Below are positions 34,801 through 39,987 of a DNA stretch of 39,987 nucleotides, piece after piece. The stretch's first letter is position 1; every line of letters begins with the position of its first letter. The translations under genes and the position numbers were made by a program. The DNA comes from a virus. The DNA is taken from the IMG/VR virus record IMGVR_UViG_3300033816_000321, positions 1-39,987 of that record; one strand, written 5' to 3'. The notes below the pieces were generated by a model. The model ran no database searches. It was not told where the DNA came from and saw only the letters and a list, made by a program, of their open reading frames with translations.

Positions 34801-35300
34801 TGTCTGATTCAGGAATTAAAAAAATAAGAATAAGACAAAAGAACCTTCCTACAATAGACGTAAATGAAGAAGGATATATTTTAAAATATAGAGTAATTTC
34901 TGAAGATAAAAACAGAACGTCGCAATGGTCACCAACATCAATTGTTCAACCAGACTATACTTACGTTTCTGGAGATATATCTTTTAATAAGTCAGGACAG
35001 GTTGCAACCCTAGCCTGGGATTCTGTTTCAATACAAAAAGATGGAGTTGAAATTAGAAAAGCACACGAGTTTGATATTTGGCTAAGATGGGACAGAAATG
35101 ATAATGGAGATTGGATTTATAAACAAAGAATTGACGGAGCAAACATTTCTTTTCCAATTCCCAATACATACACAATAGGCGGAGTAGTTCAAGGATCTGC
35201 ACCAAACAAACTTTCAGCAGAAATATATTTAAAAGGAACCCCAATTACTAGGGAGTCTACTTTATTATTAGTTTATGAAGATGGTCCACACACCGTTTAA
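34800..35300 (+). CDS. Small minor structural protein, fibronectin-like
   Basis: This 166-residue beta-rich protein has a fibronectin III-like pattern (GYILKYRVISEDKNRTSQWS, HEFDIWLRWDRNDNGDWIYK). I do not recognise a specific family. It is the last gene of the tail-tip operon, with 1-nt overlap at its start, and is followed by a new promoter. Confidence 0.6.
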   Translation: MSDSGIKKIRIRQKNLPTIDVNEEGYILKYRVISEDKNRTSQWSPTSIVQPDYTYVSGDISFNKSGQVATLAWDSVSIQKDGVEIRKAHEFDIWLRWDRNDNGDWIYKQRIDGANISFPIPNTYTIGGVVQGSAPNKLSAEIYLKGTPITRESTLLLVYEDGPHTV

Positions 35301-35309
35301 TGATATACT
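35301..35309 (+). promoter_or_regulatory. Extended -10 promoter
   Basis: TGATATACT directly follows the preceding stop. Predicted start near 35316 would place AGGAGG (35315-35320) at the very 5' end of the mRNA before ATG 35326. Confidence 0.55.
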
Positions 35310-35325
35310 TTAATAGGAGGAAATA

Positions 35326-35766
35326 ATGGCAAAAGTACCACTACCAGAAAGAGGGCAGCCTCTTGATGTCACATATTTATATAGTTTAGTTGATGCTGTG
35401 AACGATCTTTCTACACAGATTGCATCTACAACTGCAAATAAAACAGTTATAGATACTGTAAGTGCTGGCAAACAAGAAATTAAAACTTCTAGTTCAAGAA
35501 TAATTGGTGGTTATGTTGAAGTTGCCAATAACTCAACAGTTTCTGCTGGAAATGAAAGAACATTTACTTATGATTTTAAAGATTTTAAATACCCTCCAAT
35601 TGTTTCTGCTACACCAGTTAATATTGGTCAAACTCCAGCGGGACAAAATGTAAGTGTTATTTTAAAAAGTGTTACAGAAACAAGAGTTGAAGGTGTTGTA
35701 AGATTTGGGGCCTCTGGTGATCTATCTCTAGCAGTACATTTAATAATTGTTGGAATTCCAAACTAA
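35326..35766 (+). CDS. Small structural/appendage protein
   Basis: This encodes 146 residues starting MAKVPLPERGQPLDVTYLYS, a start that resembles that of the 74 protein (MAKVSIPNV). The C-terminal part (about 70-146: FTYDFKDFKYPPIVSATPVN, then a beta-rich tail ending LIIVGIPN) resembles a small lectin-like beta domain seen in phage appendages. It has its own promoter and Shine-Dalgarno, and may be made in larger amount than the tip proteins. Function is inferred. Confidence 0.65.
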   Translation: MAKVPLPERGQPLDVTYLYSLVDAVNDLSTQIASTTANKTVIDTVSAGKQEIKTSSSRIIGGYVEVANNSTVSAGNERTFTYDFKDFKYPPIVSATPVNIGQTPAGQNVSVILKSVTETRVEGVVRFGASGDLSLAVHLIIVGIPN

Positions 35767-35777
35767 AGGACAATTTG

Positions 35778-35969
35778 ATGATTACTTGCACAAAATGCAA
35801 GGGCAGAACTTTTATTGATAGGCAATACAGTAGTGTTCAACACATAGAAACTTATTGCGTCGTGTGTGGGCTGAGAAAATTTTTTCATCCACCATCAGAA
35901 AGTGAAGAGGGAAGATGGTTACTAGCAAAGGAATTATACAGGGCGAAATTTACAATAACGAAACTGTAA
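35778..35969 (+). CDS. Zinc-ribbon small protein
   Basis: This 63-residue protein has two C-x2-C pairs, CTKC at 4-7 and CVVC at 27-30, which should bind one zinc. The rest is basic and aromatic, and no other domain is visible. I use ATG 35778 with AAAGGA at 35765-35770 (7 nt spacing); a TTG at 35775 would add one residue. Its end overlaps the next gene by 55 nt in another frame. A nucleic-acid-binding or regulatory role is plausible. Confidence 0.7.
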   Translation: MITCTKCKGRTFIDRQYSSVQHIETYCVVCGLRKFFHPPSESEEGRWLLAKELYRAKFTITKL

Positions 35970-36457
35970 TAAAAGGAAATCAAAAAATATGGTTTCTAAA
36001 TAATGATCTAGTAAGAATTCATCACAGTTCACGTTCTACTGGAATGGTTTCTTTTTATAATATAACTAAAGACAGAATTGAAACTTGTTTGCGTTCAGAT
36101 TTTAGAAAAAATAGAGAAAGAGCCTATACTGTTTCAGAGACTGCTAAGTTAATTAATCGTCATAGAAAATATATGCCCAAGTTAATTAAAACTGGAATGA
36201 TTCCTCCACCAGTTGGTGCAAAATTAAATGGTGAACGTGGATTTAGAATAAGATCTTATTATTCAGAAAGCATGGTTAGGGATATTCGTGCTATACTGGC
36301 TACTATACATATAGGACAACCAAGAAAAGATGGGCTTATAACAAATAACATGACACCCACAAGCCAAGAATTGACACGGCGAATGGGAGACGGTATACTT
36401 ACATATACAAAAACAGAAGATGGCAGGTTCATTCCTGTTTGGGCAGAAAATATTTAG
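35915..36457 (+). CDS. MerR/excisionase-like helix-turn-helix protein
   Basis: This encodes 180 residues. Residues about 71-125 (YTVSETAKLINRHRKYMPKL, then KTGMIPPPVG and YYSESMVRDIRAIL) look like a MerR/excisionase winged helix, in which a residue group after the HTH and a YYSESMV-like wing are typical. The N-terminal 70 residues (VRIHHSSRSTGMVSFYNITK) are unrecognised but look coding. ATG 35915 has GAGGGAAG just upstream. It overlaps the zinc-ribbon gene by 55 nt. It is probably a transcription regulator or recombination accessory at the border with the replication genes. A canonical promoter lies inside its 3' end. Confidence 0.7.
   Translation: MVTSKGIIQGEIYNNETVIKGNQKIWFLNNDLVRIHHSSRSTGMVSFYNITKDRIETCLRSDFRKNRERAYTVSETAKLINRHRKYMPKLIKTGMIPPPVGAKLNGERGFRIRSYYSESMVRDIRAILATIHIGQPRKDGLITNNMTPTSQELTRRMGDGILTYTKTEDGRFIPVWAENI
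36371..36399 (+). promoter_or_regulatory. Canonical -35/-10 promoter inside regulator gene
   Basis: TTGACA (36371-36376), a 17-nt spacer and TATACT (36394-36399) form a near-perfect sigma70-type promoter, the only one in the window with a clear -35. Predicted start is near 36406, about 72 nt before the next ATG. It lies within coding sequence, so chance is possible. Confidence 0.5.
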
Positions 36458-36477
36458 CAATAGAAATGGTGGGGACA

Positions 36478-36690
36478 ATGGAAAACGAAAATACAAAAAT
36501 ATCGGTAGCACTTGGATATACTCTTAATTTGGGTAATTTTCAATCACTAAGGTTTGATTTTGGCATAGTTGACTCAAAGCGTGATGGTGAAAATACAGAA
36601 CAGGCCTTTGAAAGAGTTTATAAATTTGTTGAAGATAAATTAACTGAAAAGGTCAAAGAAGCAGAAGCAGAGTCAGACAGTAAAGACTAA
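36478..36690 (+). CDS. Small unknown protein, start of replication block
   Basis: This encodes 70 residues: MENENTKISVALGYTLNLGN, FQSLRFDFGIVDS and an acidic helical end (VEDKLTEKVKEAEAES). The start is ATG 36478 with GGTGGGG about 5 nt upstream; TTG 36439 and ATG 36466 are in frame but worse. I do not recognise it with certainty. The two beta-strand motifs are reminiscent of small conserved phage proteins of unknown role. It shares 1 nt with the next gene. Confidence 0.6.
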   Translation: MENENTKISVALGYTLNLGNFQSLRFDFGIVDSKRDGENTEQAFERVYKFVEDKLTEKVKEAEAESDSKD

Positions 36691-36998
36691 TGGCTGACCG
36701 CAAAGACCGAATGGCTTTGCTCAGTAGATTTAATAAGTTTTACCTGCAAAGGTACGAGCAAAAGTCTAATATGAATCTCAACGTAGAACAATGGGCTGCT
36801 GATGCTTTGGTAGAGTCATATGGAATCAAGGGGTGTTATGATTTATTGGATTATTATTTTCGCATAGCACAAGAGCCTTCCTGGAATTATTTTGCGTATA
36901 ATGCAGAAAAAATTCTTAATGGTAAACTAGAGATAGAAGAAGATCTTAAACAAAGAGCAGCATCAAGACAAAAAGCAAAGGAGTGGCTAAGTGAATAA
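36690..36998 (+). CDS. Small protein directly before helicase (loader candidate)
   Basis: This 102-residue protein is probably all-helical, with MALLSRFNKFYLQRYEQKSN and NVEQWAADALVESYGIKGCY. No ATPase motif is visible. Its stop overlaps the start of the helicase gene by 8 nt, so expression is coupled. A helicase loader or adaptor is suggested by position only; the sequence alone does not show it. Confidence 0.65.
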   Translation: MADRKDRMALLSRFNKFYLQRYEQKSNMNLNVEQWAADALVESYGIKGCYDLLDYYFRIAQEPSWNYFAYNAEKILNGKLEIEEDLKQRAASRQKAKEWLSE

Positions 36999-38214
36999 TA
37001 CAGAGGCAAAGTTAATCACAGCAGTACTCAATGATAAACAGATTCATGTTTTGTTACAGGCTAATGTTGAAAATCTTTTAAGAACGCACAACGATGTGTG
37101 GAATTTTATTAGACTATATTCAGAAAACAATCAATCGGTTCCTCCAGCATCTTTAGTAGTAGAAAAATTTAGAGACTTTACTACGGTAGATGGAGTTGGA
37201 TCAACAAAACATCACCTTGAAGAATTACAAACAGAATATTTAAATGATAGCCTAAAGGATATTTTGCGTAATGCAGCATCTGAAGTTCAGGTTGGAAATG
37301 GGTCCAATGCTCTTGAGCAATTAATTACAAAAACATCTGAGTTAAAAAAGAATACTTCTGCTATTCGTGATATTGATGCAACAGACTTGGAGTCTGCACT
37401 TGCATACTATGAGAATGTGCAAAAACAAAAAGAGACTGGTCAAGTTGGCATCAAGACTAATCTTCCAGGGTTTGATAACTACCTACCTTCTGGAATTATG
37501 CCAGGTCAACTTGGAGTATTTCTTGCTTACCCTGGAATCGGTAAGTCTTGGATGGCCTTATACTTTGCAGTGCAGGCATGGAAGCAAGGAAAGTCACCTT
37601 TAATAATTTCTCTTGAAATGTCTGAAACAGAAGTGCGTAATCGTGTATTTGCAATTATGGGCGAGGGTATTTGGTCCCATCGTAAATTAAGTAATGGTGA
37701 GGTAGAACTTGACATGCTTAAAAATTGGCATGCTAATAAGGTTGCTGGTAAACCAGAGTTTCATATTATCTCTAATGATAATGGTGGGGAAGTTACTCCA
37801 TCAGTTATTCGTGGAAAGATTGACCAGTATAGACCAGACTTTGTTGTTGTAGATTATTTACAGTTAATGAGCCCAAATCAAAAATCAGATAATGAAACAG
37901 TACGAATGAAGAACCTTTCACGAGAACTTAAACTTATGGCTATTAGTGAAGAAGTTCCAATCATTGCTATCTCATCTGCCACCCCTGATGATGTAAAAGA
38001 TTTAAGCAGCGCTCCAACACTTGGTCAAACAGCATGGTCAAGACAGATTGCCTATGATGCTGACTGGGTTATGGCTTTAGGTCGTGCTACCAATAGCGAT
38101 ATTATTGAATGCGTATTTAGAAAAAATAGAAATGGTTTTATGGGAGACTTTTTAGTTCAAGTAGATTTTGATAGAGGGTATTATCGTTATAAGGATTTTG
38201 AAGATGGCAAATAA
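36991..38214 (+). CDS. dnaB: Replicative DNA helicase, DnaB type
   Basis: This hexameric helicase unwinds DNA at the fork. Of its 407 residues, 1-130 form a short N-terminal domain, and about 155-407 form the RecA-like SF4 core. Walker A is AYPGIGKS at 179-186. ISLEMSE at 206-212 and Walker B VVVDYLQLM at 285-293 are typical. The glutamine/DNA contact motif region follows (VPIIAISSATPD). The C-terminal basic FRKNRNGFMGDF matches the arginine-finger region. GTG 36991 has AAAGGAG at 36977-36983. It overlaps the preceding gene by 8 nt and the primase by 11 nt. Confidence 0.93.
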   Translation: MNNTEAKLITAVLNDKQIHVLLQANVENLLRTHNDVWNFIRLYSENNQSVPPASLVVEKFRDFTTVDGVGSTKHHLEELQTEYLNDSLKDILRNAASEVQVGNGSNALEQLITKTSELKKNTSAIRDIDATDLESALAYYENVQKQKETGQVGIKTNLPGFDNYLPSGIMPGQLGVFLAYPGIGKSWMALYFAVQAWKQGKSPLIISLEMSETEVRNRVFAIMGEGIWSHRKLSNGEVELDMLKNWHANKVAGKPEFHIISNDNGGEVTPSVIRGKIDQYRPDFVVVDYLQLMSPNQKSDNETVRMKNLSRELKLMAISEEVPIIAISSATPDDVKDLSSAPTLGQTAWSRQIAYDADWVMALGRATNSDIIECVFRKNRNGFMGDFLVQVDFDRGYYRYKDFEDGK

Positions 38215-39130
38215 AGATTCTTATACTGCGGACCAAGTTCGTCGTGTTTTAATTGGGGCAGGTGTTGACATTGAAGCAGAATATGGAACTGACTATATTG
38301 TTTTTTGTCCCTATCACAATAATAATAGAACTCCTGCGGGAGAAGTATCAAAAGATCACGGAATGTTTTTTTGTTTTGGATGTCAAACTACACGAACTTT
38401 AATTGAGTTTGTAATGCATATATCCAATAGAACGTACTTTGAGTCTATTAGATATATTAAAAGTAAAGAGCAGGAAACAAGCATTGAGGATTCTATAAAC
38501 AAAGCATTAATAGACAAACCAGAGTTTGTTCAATATGATGAATTACTTATTAAAAGATTAAACAATCAAGCAATTGATTCTCCAAGAGCAATTAGATATT
38601 TTGAAGGAAGAAAAATAACAAAAGATTCTATAATTAAATTTGGTCTTGGTTATTCAGAAAAGCAAGACTCTGTAACTATACCAGTCCACTCTCCCGACGG
38701 TATGTGTATAGGCTTTGTTGCTAGAACTGTTGAGGGTAAAGAATTTAAAAATACTCCAGGTTTGCCAAAAGGAAAAATTCTTTTTAATTTACATAGGATT
38801 AAAACATCAAATATAGTTTATGTCGTAGAATCATCGTTTGATGCTATACGATTAGATCAAGTAGGTTTCCCTGCCGTTGCTACGTTGGGGGCTAATGTTT
38901 CTGCAGCACAAATAAGGCTATTGGAAAAATATTTTAATAGCATTGTATTGATTGCAGATAACGATGATGCAGGAATGATAATGAGGGATAAGTTAGTTGA
39001 AAAACTTGGACCAGTTGTCACTTCTGTATATATAGATAAAAAATATAAAGATATAGGTGATATGGATGATGAGACAATTAAAAATTTAGAGTTTCAGTTT
39101 GACAATTCTATCATCAGCATGTTAAAATAG
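38204..39130 (+). CDS. dnaG: DNA primase, DnaG type (CHC2 plus Toprim)
   Basis: This enzyme makes RNA primers for DNA synthesis. I start it at ATG 38204, with AAGGA at 38191-38195; an in-frame TTG at 38168 would add 12 residues. The resulting 308 residues have a CHC2 zinc finger (C35, H38, C57, C60), and a Toprim catalytic core with E209 in VVESSFDAI and the D252/D254 pair in ADNDDAG. It is much shorter than cellular DnaG (about 600) and lacks the helicase-binding C-terminal domain. It overlaps the helicase stop by 11 nt, which is in line with the pair working as a unit. Confidence 0.9.
   Translation: MANKDSYTADQVRRVLIGAGVDIEAEYGTDYIVFCPYHNNNRTPAGEVSKDHGMFFCFGCQTTRTLIEFVMHISNRTYFESIRYIKSKEQETSIEDSINKALIDKPEFVQYDELLIKRLNNQAIDSPRAIRYFEGRKITKDSIIKFGLGYSEKQDSVTIPVHSPDGMCIGFVARTVEGKEFKNTPGLPKGKILFNLHRIKTSNIVYVVESSFDAIRLDQVGFPAVATLGANVSAAQIRLLEKYFNSIVLIADNDDAGMIMRDKLVEKLGPVVTSVYIDKKYKDIGDMDDETIKNLEFQFDNSIISMLK
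39120..39128 (+). promoter_or_regulatory. Extended -10 promoter for ssDNA-binding protein
   Basis: TGTTAAAAT overlaps the primase stop. Predicted start is near 39135, giving a 23-nt leader with AAGGAG at 39143-39148 before ATG 39158. Confidence 0.45.
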
Positions 39131-39157
39131 ATAAAAGCATACAAGGAGAAAAATAAT

Positions 39158-39814
39158 ATGACTATAGTAAAGGGACTAAAAAACATTAACGCCCTAGTTG
39201 ACAAACCAAAATATGATGAAAATTCACCAAAGGTAAGATGGTTAAAACTTGCCGATGGTCAATCAGCAAAAATTCGTTTCATTGAGGAACTAGATGAAGA
39301 CTCTGCAAATTATAATGCAGAACGTGGTCTTGCACTAGTTGTTAAGGAACACACAAATCCAAAGGACTACAAGCGCAAGGCTGTAGACACAATGGAGTCA
39401 GAGGGTCGTGACTGGGCAGAAGAAATGCACCGTAAGGATCCAAAGGCTGGCTGGAGAGCACGTCTTCGTTTTTATTGCAACGTTTTAGTTGACGATGGCA
39501 TTGAACCACCTTATGTAGCCATTTGGTCAATGGGTGTTAGCAAGCAATCAGCATTTAATACAATTCGTGAATATGCTTTAGAAACTGGCAGTATTTCAAA
39601 CGTTGTTTGGAAAGTAAAGCGTAATGGCCAAGGCACTGAAACAAGTTACACAACTATTCCAGGTGCACCAGACAAAGAGCCATTTGATTGGTCCGAAGTC
39701 AAACCATACCCTCTTGAGTTGGCACTAAAGAAAATTCCTTATGCCGAGCAAGAAGCATTCTATTTGGGTTTTGACGGCCCAACAACTTCATCTGCAACCA
39801 ATGTAGATTGGTAA
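39158..39814 (+). CDS. Single-stranded DNA-binding protein candidate
   Basis: This encodes 218 residues, start supported by AAGGAG at 39143-39148. VRWLKLADGQSAKIRFIEEL near residue 30 and RARLRFYCNVLVDDGIEPPY near residue 100 look like the beta strands of the OB-like ssDNA-binding proteins found beside replication genes in actinobacterial phages. The end (SSATNVDW) is short and only mildly acidic. Its position between primase and polymerase supports a role in protecting single strands at the fork. I saw no other diagnostic motif. Confidence 0.65.
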   Translation: MTIVKGLKNINALVDKPKYDENSPKVRWLKLADGQSAKIRFIEELDEDSANYNAERGLALVVKEHTNPKDYKRKAVDTMESEGRDWAEEMHRKDPKAGWRARLRFYCNVLVDDGIEPPYVAIWSMGVSKQSAFNTIREYALETGSISNVVWKVKRNGQGTETSYTTIPGAPDKEPFDWSEVKPYPLELALKKIPYAEQEAFYLGFDGPTTSSATNVDW

Positions 39815-39815
39815 G

Positions 39816-39987
39816 ATGAACTACGTAGGCTTACACGTACACACACACTACTCATTATTTGATGGTGTTGCTACTCCAGAAGAATATATTGACCGAGCAG
39901 TTGAACTTGGTATGCCAGCATTGGCTATCACAGATCACGGAACCTTATCTGGGCATCGGGAACTGTACCGCATTGCAAAAGCAAAAG
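39816..39987 (+). CDS. dnaE: DNA polymerase III alpha subunit, N-terminus (partial)
   Basis: The last 172 nt open a reading frame from ATG 39816 to the window edge (57 codons). It reads GLHVHTHYSLFDGVATPEEY and then PALAITDHGTLSGHRELYRI. These are the two metal-ligand motifs at the start of the PHP domain of bacterial DnaE-type polymerases. The sequence is cut by the window edge, so polymerase motifs are not seen. A PHP-only enzyme is possible, but the replication context makes a phage DnaE-like replicase more likely. It starts 1 nt after the preceding stop. Confidence 0.8.
   Translation, partial: MNYVGLHVHTHYSLFDGVATPEEYIDRAVELGMPALAITDHGTLSGHRELYRIAKAK

Noticed and set aside
1-39987. CRISPR arrays, tRNA genes, insertion sequences, integrase or attachment sites
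   Set aside because: No regular direct repeats with spacers, no cloverleaf-like sequence, no transposase or integrase frame was seen by eye; a tRNAscan or profile search was not possible.

Overview
This window reads as one contiguous piece of a tailed double-stranded DNA phage (siphovirus-like) genome. Every convincing gene lies on the + strand, genes are tightly packed (many 1-11 nt stop/start overlaps, no gene-free stretch over 300 nt), and the DNA is AT-rich by eye. The gene content is a long-tailed phage with an HK97-fold capsid: portal, protease with a scaffold-like tail, major capsid, connector genes, tail tube, two tail chaperones, a 2533-residue tape measure and a large tail tip. A replication block follows. 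The host is not stated by the sequence. A low-GC actinobacterium, for example a freshwater lineage, is my inference. It rests on LamG-type minor tail proteins, LysM domains in tail proteins, extended -10 promoters without -35 boxes, and several apparently leaderless genes.

Layout. 1-4671: end of an upstream gene and four fibre/structural genes with shared modules. 4672-6853: a terminator, a promoter and a class II (adenosylcobalamin-dependent) ribonucleotide reductase, inserted as its own cassette. 6889-10353: a 1154-residue LamG-like tail protein. 10372-14918: a small unknown protein, portal, XkdF/HK97-type protease with an internal scaffold start, and major capsid protein ended by a strong terminator. 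15009-18069: connector, head closure, tail completion and tail terminator candidates. 18142-18774: tail tube protein with its own promoter and terminator. 18853-19942: two paralogous tail assembly chaperone genes. 19958-35766: tape measure, distal tail protein, tail hub, LysM tail-tip protein and three minor structural proteins. 35778-36457: small zinc-ribbon and MerR-like proteins. 36478-39987: replication genes (two small proteins, DnaB-type helicase, DnaG-type primase, ssDNA-binding protein, start of a DnaE-type polymerase). Terminase, lysis genes, integrase, tRNAs and CRISPR arrays were not seen.

Expression. A recurring TGNTATAAT/TGNTATACT motif sits just before most transcription units. 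It falls into two classes. In one, the -10 lies 6-9 nt before an ATG with no Shine-Dalgarno (genes at 74, 10372, 12405, 18853), which predicts leaderless or nearly leaderless mRNA. In the other it lies further upstream and a Shine-Dalgarno is present. Three hairpin-plus-T-tract terminators isolate the fibre block, the capsid gene and the tube gene. One TTGACA-N17-TATACT promoter lies at the border between the structural and replication blocks.

Most notable: the G and GT forms of the tail chaperone appear to be separate paralogous genes rather than frameshift products; a scaffold start is nested inside the protease gene; a linker-plus-LysM module is shared between tape measure and tail tip; and the promoters show the leaderless/leadered split.
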